Assembly (NCBI GenBank): GCA_027946555.1
Contig: JAPEVC010000144.1
Span: 31,739-95,738 of the forward strand
Reading direction: 5' to 3'
DNA length: 64,000 nt
From: Gnomoniopsis sp. IMI 355080
Lineage: Eukaryota > Ascomycota > Sordariomycetes > Diaporthales > Gnomoniaceae
A model generated the notes under the pieces. The model saw only the letters and a list, made by a program, of their open reading frames with translations. It was not told where the DNA came from and made no database searches. This document shows, piece after piece, positions 12,011 to 21,730 of the stretch. Numbering within the stretch: the stretch's first letter is position 1; the number at the start of each line of letters is the position of its first letter. Made by a program: the position numbers and the translations under genes.

Positions 12011-15000
12011 ATGGAAGGAGGAGGAGGGCAGAACGCCTATAACGGCGGCTACGACATGCTGGGCAATACTGTTGTTAATGGAACAGTGTCCCCTCTGCCC
12101 GCCCCGCCGCCAGCTCAGGAGATACAACAGCAACAACCACCACAACATTATGGCCGCGGTCGAGGCGGTCGGCCTCGTGGTGGCTATGGGCAATTTGCGC
12201 ACCAGCAGCACTCACAACCATATCCAGCGCAATATGCGGTGCCACAATGGCAACAACCGCAACCGTTCTATCCGCAACAAAACGGTGCGCAGGCTATGTA
12301 CAATCCTGCGAACCCCTTCAACCCATACACCACCTACTATCCTCAGCAATATGGTGCCTATCCTTACTATAATCCGGTTTACCAGAACTTCATGGCGCCA
12401 CAACCAGCCTCAATGTATGGGTCACAAGCTCATCAAGTCCCATACGGACAAGCGCCGTATGCCATGAATCCGCAGATACCCATGGGCCATGGGCCGCATT
12501 CTCCTTATCCGCAACCCCAGGCTCCCACCGAATTACCCACTACCACCAGCGCAGTTTCTAACGTCCCCCTCACACCTGCATCCGCCCACTCGTCGCAACT
12601 TGCGGTCGCAACTTCCAGTGAAGCCGGTCAGCAACACACCGAGACTCTGGTTGAACGATCCCCACAACCAGATCCATCAGTGAACGGAAATGGCAACTTC
12701 GAGTCTGAAACCTTGCAACAACCAGACTTGTGGTCCCCGTTCGAGATATCTATGGCTACGGACGAGGATACTCCTAAGCCTAATCCGAAATTCTCGATAA
12801 GCCAGGTAAGTTAAAAAATGACGACTGTACAACTGATATAATTACATTCGTCTACTCGATGAGGACAACTCAGCCCTTATGCCCAAGCCGTTCCCCCCCC
12901 CCCATCTGGGTCCCTTTGCCCTCATCAATCTTCAAGCGCAACTATGCTGATTCCCAATAGGTGCCTTACTATACAGATCCGGATAGCAAGGCGCTTTTTG
13001 CCGCGAAGAGACGTCCCAAGAAGAAAGTAAAGCCAATTGAGGGTCAAGACGTGACAATACAAGCCTCGCAACCGGGCCATATTGAGGAGATAGTGGAGCA
13101 TGATGCTACCAATTCTACCACTACTGGCAACAACGCTGCGGGCTCCACACAAGACGTGGAATCCACGACTGAGACTGCCACAAACGCAGCGAACACAAGC
13201 AGCATGCAGCCAACAACAGAACCTGAAGGTTCTTCATCTGGCGCCGCGCCTCCGCAATCTTTTCAGGATGGACCATCCAAAGTGCAACCTACTAATCCGG
13301 CAGCGGACGGCACAACGAGCGACAAGCCCGAAGGTAGTAATGATGAGGAGGCCGTAAAGTCCGAGTCGGCCCCAGCGGGTCCCAGAATGTGGGCGGATCT
13401 ATTCAACAAAGCATCGGTTGCCAGTAAAGCTGCTCCCGATGGACAGGTCACGACCAACGGTACCAACGAGACCCAGGCCTCCGGTGCACCCGGCCCGAGC
13501 CAGCCAACCAGTAAACAGTTGGCCGACGTGCTCAAGGAGTACAATCCTTCGAATGGCAAAGTCTTCTTCATCGAGCCTCGTGGTTTATACAATGCGCGCG
13601 TTGACTGCTACATGATTTCAGTGGGTCGTCTTTGAGACTTCTGAACAATGAAAAACACTGACGAATGCATGTGCCTAGATTCTGCAGGTCTTGCTCTACT
13701 GCACGCCGTTCTATAATTTCCTGCATCAAGTCAAGACGCAATCCGCCCAGAGCTTGAAGTTCAACACGCCTCTACTCGACGCCCTGTGAGTCTTACATTT
13801 GCTGCATCGATGTTGTGGTGGCTGATAAAGACTACAGAATCGATTTCCAGAGTCAATTCAAGATTGTCAAATCAGCAGATACATTACAGCTATTGAAGGA
13901 GGGCCTGACGCCCGAGCAGCACCGACAGTATGGCGAGACTCTGCATGCAACTTCGGTTTTTGATGCTGCCTTTCGCTCGCCGGCCATTAAGAAATTGGAG
14001 GTGAGTCATGATCCCTCTGGAGGATTCCAAACGACGAACCTGACGATCATTTTAGCGGGGAAAGCAACAGGATGCCGAAGAATTCTTGACCCTGCTGCTG
14101 GAAGCTCTCAACGACGAATGCGTCAAGGTGATGGAGGCCGCTGCAGGCAATTCCCACTTCCGCGCCCCCGCCATTGAGTCTAGTGCGACAAACGAATGGC
14201 AAACAGTGGAGAAAGGTGGCAAGCCTGCCGTCACCCAATCATCAGGACTGCCTGAGCTACCAAACCCAGTATCCAAGATCTTTAAGGGCAAACAACGATC
14301 AGAAGTCCGAGTAAAGCAGTCGATCTCTAACACAGACCAGCCTTTCATCAATCTGAAACTCTATATAGAGGACCAGTCGATCAAGACCATTGTGGACGCG
14401 CTGCTCCGGATGAATGCGACTGAAAATCTCTCAGCAACGGAGAAGTCCAAATCTACATTCCAAAATGCGGGCCCTGCCAAAACGCAGCAAACTTTTATTC
14501 ACAAGTTGCCATGCATTCTTGTCATGCACCTTATACGTTTCAAGTCTGCCGGCAATTCATGGGCCAAGAACGGGAAGCATGTGGATTACCCGCTGGAACT
14601 TGAGATCCCCACTGCAGTTCTCTCAAAACCAGCCCGTGTCGAGTATGCAAGAAGCAGGAAGTACAAGCTTGTGGCAGTGGTCTATCATCACGGCGCGGAC
14701 AAAGACTCTGGTCACTACAGCGTTGATGTTCGACGACAAGACGATGAGAGCTGGTTGCGCATCAACGACACGAAAGTTGAGGCCATCGACAATACAGATG
14801 TTGTTAGGATGGACAAGTCTGCGACCCCTGGAACCAGCAAAGACCCCATGGTTGACGGATCAAATAGCAATCGTTTCGCCGCTGTGAGCGACAATGATAA
14901 TGCGGATGGTGGTACCTGGCACAATGTTCGCTCGTCTGGCAATGGTGGCAAGAAAAATAGCAACGTCGGCAACGACAAGCCTTCGTCTGGCACTAGCACT

Positions 15001-15072
15001 CCAAGAGGAACACCCGTCAAGGACAACAAGGTGGCTTACCTTTTGTTCTATCAGCAGTTACGGCAGGACTAG
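12011..15072 (+). CDS. Ubp3/USP10-type ubiquitin carboxyl-terminal hydrolase, divergent
   Basis: Five exons (12011-12805, 12961-13620, 13679-13785, 13838-14000, 14056-15072) give about 913 residues. The first 300 residues are Gln/Pro/Tyr/Asn-rich with an RGRGG patch, as in fungal Ubp3. A USP catalytic domain follows: Cys box around Cys481, the QQDAEEF block right after exon 5 starts, His box GHYSVDVRR (His795), Asp813 in RINDTK, and the terminal VAYLLFYQQL motif. The catalytic Cys, His and Asp are all kept, but the Cys box reads GLYNARVDCYMIS where the family has GL.NTGN.CYMNS, a very unusual divergence. Ubp3 with Bre5 removes ubiquitin from coat proteins and ribosome-associated targets. Intron 1 contains a C11 tract (12893-12903). 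The gene could be a fast-evolving paralogue. The stop is UAG, and the frame stays open beyond it. Confidence 0.85.
12893..12903. repeat. Poly-C tract (11 nt) in intron
   Basis: A run of 11 C within the first intron of the deubiquitinase gene. Confidence 0.9.
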
Positions 15073-15153
15073 AAATCGATCAACAAGCATACGGGCGCTC
15101 AATCCTCGACGGAGCTGGAGAGAACTGGTGCGGGACAAGAGCACGAGCAACCT

Positions 15154-15591
15154 ATGAAGGTCTTCCCCGACGAACGTCTTGCGGAACAGCAGATATTGAG
15201 GCCTGAGAAGGCGAATGCGGAACAAGAGGGCGAGCAACCTTCAAAGGTCTTACCAGATGTGGGTCTTGTAGACCAGCAAAATCCAGAGCCAAATAAGAAT
15301 TATGATGCGGTCTATGTTCAGCGACGAAAGGAACGCGAAAGGCTCAGAAGGGCGGACAGGAAGCTTAAAGACTGGACTGCAGACCTGCGCGAGGACCAAG
15401 AGCCTCAAAACAATATCGGAGATTTGCACAAGCAGTTCGAGAGGCGGCAGGAATGTGTCGAGAAGCTTGAGGCTGAGCAAGAAGAGCTTCGCAAACAGGT
15501 CTCACATGCAAAGATGCGGGATAAGCTAGCGCAGCGTCGGATGACACTTAGGCCTGATGGGAAAACGACGGTGCTTGGAATGGAGCTGTAG
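15154..15591 (+). CDS. Unrecognised charged coiled-coil open frame, in phase with the upstream deubiquitinase
   Basis: The frame is open from 15073, immediately after the UAG of the deubiquitinase and in the same phase, to a second UAG at 15589-15591. The first ATG is at 15154 (145 residues), but coding character begins earlier. A 29-codon tandem repeat has its first copy at 15124-15210 and its second at 15211-15297, so the ATG lies inside copy one. The remainder is a highly charged probable coiled coil (QRRKERERLRRADRKLKDW). I recognise no family. It may be an independent gene lacking an obvious start, a C-terminal extension reached by recoding or editing of the UAG, or a decaying fragment. 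No credible intron removes either UAG. Confidence 0.4.
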   Translation: MKVFPDERLAEQQILRPEKANAEQEGEQPSKVLPDVGLVDQQNPEPNKNYDAVYVQRRKERERLRRADRKLKDWTADLREDQEPQNNIGDLHKQFERRQECVEKLEAEQEELRKQVSHAKMRDKLAQRRMTLRPDGKTTVLGMEL

Positions 15592-15612
15592 CTTGGGCCT
15601 GCACTGGAGCCT

Positions 15613-16731
15613 ATGCGTGGCCTGGTTACTGATAGTGCTGGTGTTGGAACGCATGCGCCAAAACCCTCAGTCCTGGACACGTATAAAAAGGAGTTCAGTC
15701 TCGCAGAGGTGGTTCCTGCAAGCACGGATACAATTTCAACCACACCGAACAATCTGAAGGGAAGCAAATCGCCCGCGATGGCTCACCAGACGTGTATAAT
15801 TCCTCTTCTTCCCGATGCTGCTGATGTGCTTGAACTTGAACACATGGCTGCAAAGTTGACTAATGACGGCCATCGTGATAATAATGCCGCCAAGAGTGTC
15901 ACAAGCCATGATCAGGTGACACCTGGCGATACCACTGGCGACATTGAACTTGAAGCAGGTGTCTCGAATTTCTCGCCAACACAACGGAAGGGCAACGCTG
16001 GACATGAGGGCACCCAGAATGATGTTGGGTATGCTGGAGCTGCAGTTTCAACTGGAACGCACAGATTGCCCAAACAACTTCGGAGATTACAAATTCTGCT
16101 GGATCGACTGGGTAACGATGAGCAGGAGAAGCATATTGACACTGTGCTGCAAGATTATCAAGCTCTGTGCGACAAGGTTGACCAATTTCACAATATGAGA
16201 GCAGAACAACTTCTATCCGTGTGTTTTAGAACACGCACCGACCTTCAAAACCTCTACTACCGTCTCCTTCAACCGTACAGGTTCCTGGGATTCTGGCAGG
16301 ATTGTGGGTTTAATCTGGACAGCAAAGATGCCTCCGAAAAATTCAGCGACGGTTCTGAGGATGTTGACAAAGCAATCTCAAAGCTTCGCTCCGACGAAGA
16401 GCCCGAGCTAGGCCTCTCAGGGAGACCGCAGGGTGGCAGATGCCATTGGAACTTCTCGGTAGACGGCATCTTCAGCGACTTCAACTTGGATCCAGAGCAC
16501 CGCGTCGTGTTTGAGCTTCTTCATCTCCTCTGGAACGCAGTGGAAAGTACGGAAGCTTGGTTGAAACTTATAAAGCCCATTCATTGCAATCCAAAATTGA
16601 AGGAAGATCCGAAAGAGCAGAGTCGATCCAAAGAACAGAGTCGCTACTCAAAACTTACACAAGCGCAAGAACGCCTTGATTGCGTGCATGACTTTTACGT
16701 CCACCTTTTGGACGTCTTCGACGAAGTTTGA
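15613..16731 (+). CDS. Unrecognised 372-residue open frame, third in the same phase
   Basis: The frame is open from 15592 (directly after the UAG at 15589) to UGA at 16729-16731, in the same phase as the two preceding frames. The first ATG is 15613. The N-terminal third is Ser/Thr/Asp-rich. The rest is predicted helical with many Leu, His and Trp (for example LPKQLRRLQILLDRLG and HRVVFELLHLLWNAVES) and ends DFYVHLLDVFDEV. Codon choice and the absence of stops over 1.1 kb argue for real coding. I recognise no family. It could be an independent gene, or the distal part of one polypeptide that begins in the deubiquitinase and is separated from it by two UAG codons. Confidence 0.5.
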   Translation: MRGLVTDSAGVGTHAPKPSVLDTYKKEFSLAEVVPASTDTISTTPNNLKGSKSPAMAHQTCIIPLLPDAADVLELEHMAAKLTNDGHRDNNAAKSVTSHDQVTPGDTTGDIELEAGVSNFSPTQRKGNAGHEGTQNDVGYAGAAVSTGTHRLPKQLRRLQILLDRLGNDEQEKHIDTVLQDYQALCDKVDQFHNMRAEQLLSVCFRTRTDLQNLYYRLLQPYRFLGFWQDCGFNLDSKDASEKFSDGSEDVDKAISKLRSDEEPELGLSGRPQGGRCHWNFSVDGIFSDFNLDPEHRVVFELLHLLWNAVESTEAWLKLIKPIHCNPKLKEDPKEQSRSKEQSRYSKLTQAQERLDCVHDFYVHLLDVFDEV

Positions 16732-17275
16732 ATCAAAAACGAGGCAGCAGGGACGTGGAGAGGAGGCGGGCCAGCGAATCATTCACCTTTGAACAGTTTC
16801 TGTAGAAAATTTTTTGTATAGTGGCATAACGACCTCATATTCAATATTTGTTCATACAGTTAGCACGTGGGCGTAACATGTCCTCCGCGCTATATACTAA
16901 ACTATAAGGAGTCACTCTTGCGCAATTCTCAGCTTGAAATACGCTCCTTTGGCACATGATAAGAACTAGCCATTGACTTGCATGTCTGTCCTTGACCTGT
17001 AGAATCGCAAGCTTTGATCATGGTTATTGAGCAACAGTGGTAGTGTTCGGCCTGGAGCATCTCTGCATAGATTCACCTCATACGTCAGGGACTTGATGTT
17101 GACTGTGGGTACCCTCCGTGTCCACAGGCTTCCCTTCGTTCCCAGATGCATCAGCGATGCCCCCGGAGAGTACAGAACACCCAAGACATGTCTGATATTC
17201 CGCCCACGCCCATCACTCGAAATTTGCCGCAAGCAGCACCCATCCACGGTCGGCACAGTACATACGACGCTCATC
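16732..17275. other. Convergent intergenic region
   Basis: About 0.5 kb between the 3' end of the open frame at 15613 (+) and the DUF952 gene (-). Nothing recognisable. Confidence 0.6.
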
Positions 17276-17863
17276 TCACTCCAGCCAGCTTGACGCAGCA
17301 AACACATCCTTCCACTCCTGCTCTGCGCTCGTCCTCTCGAACTTTTCCACGGAATCGGTCTCTGCCGCACCGAAGCTCCCGTACAGATGCGGGCAGCCGT
17401 CGTTGTCGTTGGGCGGGTCATCCCATTTTGAAATGGAAGAGATGGGCTCGTAGCGGATCTTTATGAGCCAGAGGGTAGTGTGGGAAGCGAAGAAGAGGGA
17501 GGCTGTAATGGGAATCTATGTGCGAATCGTTAGAAGGTCGGCCTACAGGAAGAAAGTGGGTCCGCTCGTTCGCCCGAGAGAGGCGTGGTCAATGAGGTGG
17601 GGCGAGGCGAGTCCTGAAATGGAACAATTGCGAGCAGATGAAGCATTTCCAAGTGAGAAACAGCAGTTCCGCATGGGATGTGGCAGGTTGGTTGAATCAC
17701 ATGCTGCGCACGGGAGCAGACGTACCTGTGAAGCTGTGCTCAAGTGGATGAAGCCATCAGCCTGGTCAAGCTCCGATGGCGGGAAAATTATCGGAATGGG
17801 CGAGGGCGGTTCCAAGTCAATGATCTTGTAGACATACTTGGGAAGGGTTTTTGGTGCAGGCAT
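17276..17863 (-). CDS. DUF952 family protein
   Basis: Exons 17726-17863 and 17276-17515 give about 125 residues. Exon 1 encodes MPAPKTLPKYVYKIID and then DGFIHLSTASQ, the family's HLST signature, and ends at a GTACGT donor. The intron has a TTCTAAC branch site and a CATAG acceptor. Exon 2 continues with LFFASHTTLWLIKI and a C-terminal HLYGSFG motif, both typical of DUF952. The unspliced 161-codon frame starting at 18028 is wrong at both ends. The family is small, soluble and of unknown function, common in bacteria and found in many fungi; its conserved His residues suggest a small enzyme, but no reaction is established. The gene stands alone between Nup85 and the open frame at 15613. Confidence 0.85.
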
Positions 17864-18322
17864 GTTGGATGTGATGTGGACAGTGAGTATGTGGAATGGG
17901 AGCGCAACGAATTTAAGAGGCGCAGATTCAAAATTTCGGTGCTGTGTGTTTTTGAGGATCGGATAAGTGTGGCCCAAGCATTGCGGGTTGTGATTTGGGT
18001 CAGCCTTTACCTCAAGAAAGATCAACATCCAACTCCTAAAAGTATCATAGCAGGCGTGACTCTATGTGTTTGCAAGAAATCCGACTGCTGATTATGCAAG
18101 GCTTTCATTATGACTGATCGTCCGCAGTTTTGCTATGCCAAATTGGCTAAGATCAATGTTTCAAAAGCTGCCCTCCAAGCCCATAACTCCGTTGTTTGTG
18201 GATGGCGGCAATATGTAGCCGCCATCTGTATACCTGAGAATATGATTCATGATTTGCCTTCAGTGCACCTCGTGTCTGATGCCAATTTCCATCGACAGTT
18301 CCAGATTCCATTACCAAGACCT
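17864..18322. other. Intergenic region
   Basis: About 460 bp between two minus-strand genes: the promoter side of the DUF952 gene and the 3' side of Nup85. Nothing specific seen. Confidence 0.6.
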
Positions 18323-21300
18323 TCACAACAACATTCCACCATCTGCCTCAAGAACCCACAGCTTGGCCAAATCTTTGGTCAGCCCGAGCCGCAGTATCCG
18401 CAGCATGTTCTCTACACTCGTCGAGTAGTCCAGACCAGATCTCCAGTCCCAACCTCTCTTGGTATTGGACTTGGGCGCCGCTGGCGGGCCTCCTCCCGCT
18501 ACAGACCTGTGCAGCTGCGACGCGAGCATCGATGTGCCGGACATGACCATGGAGCCAGGGCTGGTCTTCTTCATCAGGTCTGCGGGGGTCGATCCCTTAA
18601 GCAATGCCGGCGCAGATGCCAGCACGAGCTGGAAAAAGTCCTGGCATGTCTCGTAGACTTTTCCGCCAATGCTTTGAATGTCCTCAACTGTCTTGAACAG
18701 GATATCGAGCTGGTCTAGGGAGAGTAGGGGAGATGCGCCATGGTTTTGATGGCTCTGGTTGACAAACACAAGCATCTCGCCCAAAAGGGCGAGAATGAAA
18801 TCCTCTCCAACGATAGCATCACGAGTCGAGTCGTACAGCCCACCGCGGATGTTGTCGTCCGCAGACGCAATGACGATGGTAAGCGCTGTCGCCGCTGACT
18901 TGTATCGGCGAGCCAGTGGCAGCGATTCGTCGTCGCGAATCTCGTAGCACTTTCGCAACGTCGCGTACCCGGCAAGCATTTTGCCGAGCAGTTCCGCGGC
19001 TTCAAGGTCTTGCTTGGCAAGCTCCTGTAGGGTGGTATTTCGTTGCTTCAGAAGCTGGCGAAGGTGGTCGTCCAGCTCGGCGGTCGGTGGGTATGCGGCA
19101 GACTGGATGAGGCAGTACGCGATGAGGAAGTGCATGACATCCCGCACCTTGCCTGGTCGGTGCGCAAGGGCGTAGTACCACATTGCTTCGCCGTAGCGGA
19201 AACAGGTTTCCTTGAGTATATCGCCGAAGCGCTGTGACTTGTTAGGGCATAATCCAAAGCAGCGGTAACTTACAGGAAAACTTACTTCTGCAACTTGCTC
19301 GGCGAATTGAATCATACCGAGGTCGTTAAGCAACCGCCACACCTTATCGACCATCTCGCCGGACTCAACGTTGATTTCCTGGAGAATGTTCTCCACCAGC
19401 TCACCGACGGTCTCTTCTGACCGCTGCGGCGAGTCCATGCGACCCAGGACATGTATTGCAATCTCCCATCCATCCCTCTTCGCACTGTACCTCTCCTTGA
19501 CTGAAGACATGTCGTAGTTGGCCAACTCCTGTGCGTACTGGATGAGTGTGTTGTCCTTGATACCGTCCGCCTCGTCCGGATCTTGCGGGTTTACGCCAAG
19601 AACCTCTAGATCGTCCATATCCAGGTCGTCAAAAGCGTAGAGGGCTGAGGGTTGGTGCTGCGGCAGCCAGCGGCCCAAAGATGCTATCTCGGCCACCGCT
19701 GCAGCTACTGGCAGCGACCATGTTCGCAGCATAGCAATGAGTCCTTTTGTATTGTCCTCAAAAACACAAGCCATTCCGACCTCCACTGGATTTAAGACAT
19801 TGAAATGAAACCCAGATCCAATCGCCGCCCGGAGAGCGCGAGCAAGACGCTCCATGTACCCGTCAGCACCATTGTTCTGCGAGGCCAAAACGAGGTCCTG
19901 GGATATCGGAATAGAGGTCTTGTCGCCGCGTGTCTCGTCCCACCATCCAAACAGACCAATTGTCGCCTCGCACCAGTCCTGGGCAGTCTCGAAAATAACA
20001 TCAGGAGCACCCAGCGCGATTTCGAAGATAACGTTTAGGTTTTCGTATATGTCCCAAGGCACTTGGCTCTCGGCCTTGCGAGCCGCCGCGGTAAGAGACT
20101 GGTGACCCTCCGTCGACTCAATATCAAAATCCATCGCGTTCTTGCCTTCGGCAAAACGCCTCAGCTGCTCAAGTTTTGCCCGAGCCTTGATGCGGAAGAG
20201 GGTCCAGTCACTGTTCCAGATCTCCCAGATCCCCTTCTTGGCTGGACACTCGTCGAGCATGGCACATGTCTCCTCTGCCGCTCGCCGCACATTCTCAAGT
20301 GCACGACCCGTGTACTCTAATTCGCCTCGACGGTTGGTCTTGATCTTCTCCCAGCCCGCATTCATGAGAAGGCTTTGCGCAGCAGAGACCTGACCTCGCA
20401 GAAGGGCCATGCAGACTGTGGGCCAGAACATGCTATGGCTGGCAGGGCAGGGTTTGCATCGGAGCACTTCTTGCACTTGGTTGGGATAGGGATTATGGTT
20501 CTCGGAAAGCCAGCGGAAAAGTGTCTCAGGTAAGGGCTCGGTCATCTTGCCATCGTCGCCTGTGCGTGTATGGTGTATCTGGAGAGCGAGTGTAGCCAGA
20601 AAGGTTGCCTTCTCGAATGGTGTGGCTTGTGGTGAGGGCCCCATTTCCGCAGCGTGCTCTTCGGACTGCAACGGCAAAGCATCAACATACTGCTTCCAGA
20701 GGCCGGTGAGCTGTCCCGTGACGGCGGCCAGCGTTTCGTCGAGTCTCTCATCATCCTCCTCGGGCCCAACACCATCCTTATACAGCCGTTCGATGAGCTT
20801 CTCGGTGTCGAGTATAAGCTCTGGCGGTTCTGAGATGGTTGCATACTCAGACTGGCTGATTATATCCTGGGCGTAGGAAGCAAATCGGAATGACTGGCGC
20901 CGCACGCCTGCACGATTGGCGGTCGCTCGAAATATGCCCTCGGCCTCCTTGAAGACGCGCTCGTCGGCAGCTGGCGTATTGAGCATCATGAGATCTGATA
21001 CGTCGCCGGCTTCGTAGTCTTCGTATCCGCCATTCTGCTCCATATCGAGCCACATGTCGCCTTCAGCATCCGCATCCGCATCCTCCTCGTCGCCAGAGTA
21101 TTCGCCGAAGTCCTCCATGAAAGCCTTTGCCGAGCGATTCCTTGTTGGTTGTGCCTCATCATCATCCTCATACTCTGCGTCTTCTTCCTCGTCTTCCTCA
21201 TCGTCCTCCTCATCACCGTAGTCCACCTGGAAGGAGCCGGTAGCCTGCCTCCTGGGTGCTTGGCCATCCTCTTGCTCGTCTTCATCGTCGACAACCTCCT

Positions 21301-21730
21301 CCCTCAGTCGCGAGGGCTGTCGAGCTTGACCAGAGCGCAAGGATCGACCAAGGGGCGTGTTTGGTTTCGGTTTTGGGGCGAAGAGGGTCTTGGGCGGCTT
21401 AGACGAGAAAGGATTGCCTCCCTTTGGAGCAGAGCTTGTAGTCGCAAAAGGGTTTTTGACTGGCGGCGTCTTTCCATCGAGGCCACTCAAAGCAAAGGGG
21501 TTCGATTTCTGGGTGGCACTAGCACCAACAGCCTTCATCAGAGAGCTTCCCATGAAGGAAGCTGTGGGGGCACCAGCAGGAGTGCTGCTCGCATGTTCAG
21601 CGGGGGCGGGACCCGCAGGTGTCGAGGAAGGCGGGTTGCCAGACTTGAAGGCGCCGGAGCCATGGCTCTTGTAGTCGGGTGTGGAGGGAAAAAGTTCTTC
21701 GTCGTCGTCATCGGGAACCCTGAAGGACAT
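18323..21730 (-). CDS. NUP85: Nuclear pore complex subunit Nup85
   Basis: Exons 19286-21730 and 18323-19231 give about 1117 residues. The 54-nt intron (19232-19285) has donor GTAAGT, branch CTAAC and acceptor ACAG. Its length is a multiple of three and it has no stop, so the unspliced frame is also open. The N-terminal 130 residues hold Asn-Pro-Phe-type repeats (NPFAL, NPFATT, NPFSSK), followed by strongly acidic stretches. From about residue 280 the protein is all-helical and matches the fungal Nup85 scaffold, including FWPTVCMALLRGQVSAAQSLL and, near the end, SADDNIRGGLYDSTRDAIVG. Nup85 belongs to the Nup84/107 Y-complex that shapes the pore scaffold. Length is close to the long Nup85 of other Sordariomycetes. 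Assignment to Nup85 rather than another Y-complex helical subunit rests on recalled similarity. Confidence 0.78.
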   Translation of the reverse strand: MSFRVPDDDDEELFPSTPDYKSHGSGAFKSGNPPSSTPAGPAPAEHASSTPAGAPTASFMGSSLMKAVGASATQKSNPFALSGLDGKTPPVKNPFATTSSAPKGGNPFSSKPPKTLFAPKPKPNTPLGRSLRSGQARQPSRLREEVVDDEDEQEDGQAPRRQATGSFQVDYGDEEDDEEDEEEDAEYEDDDEAQPTRNRSAKAFMEDFGEYSGDEEDADADAEGDMWLDMEQNGGYEDYEAGDVSDLMMLNTPAADERVFKEAEGIFRATANRAGVRRQSFRFASYAQDIISQSEYATISEPPELILDTEKLIERLYKDGVGPEEDDERLDETLAAVTGQLTGLWKQYVDALPLQSEEHAAEMGPSPQATPFEKATFLATLALQIHHTRTGDDGKMTEPLPETLFRWLSENHNPYPNQVQEVLRCKPCPASHSMFWPTVCMALLRGQVSAAQSLLMNAGWEKIKTNRRGELEYTGRALENVRRAAEETCAMLDECPAKKGIWEIWNSDWTLFRIKARAKLEQLRRFAEGKNAMDFDIESTEGHQSLTAAARKAESQVPWDIYENLNVIFEIALGAPDVIFETAQDWCEATIGLFGWWDETRGDKTSIPISQDLVLASQNNGADGYMERLARALRAAIGSGFHFNVLNPVEVGMACVFEDNTKGLIAMLRTWSLPVAAAVAEIASLGRWLPQHQPSALYAFDDLDMDDLEVLGVNPQDPDEADGIKDNTLIQYAQELANYDMSSVKERYSAKRDGWEIAIHVLGRMDSPQRSEETVGELVENILQEINVESGEMVDKVWRLLNDLGMIQFAEQVAEVSFPVSYRCFGLCPNKSQRFGDILKETCFRYGEAMWYYALAHRPGKVRDVMHFLIAYCLIQSAAYPPTAELDDHLRQLLKQRNTTLQELAKQDLEAAELLGKMLAGYATLRKCYEIRDDESLPLARRYKSAATALTIVIASADDNIRGGLYDSTRDAIVGEDFILALLGEMLVFVNQSHQNHGASPLLSLDQLDILFKTVEDIQSIGGKVYETCQDFFQLVLASAPALLKGSTPADLMKKTSPGSMVMSGTSMLASQLHRSVAGGGPPAAPKSNTKRGWDWRSGLDYSTSVENMLRILRLGLTKDLAKLWVLEADGGMLL

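Noticed and set aside
15571..15609. A 39-nt intron that would remove the UAG at 15589 in phase
   Set aside because: Donor GTGCTT is poor, there is no branch site, and the length is below the usual fungal minimum.
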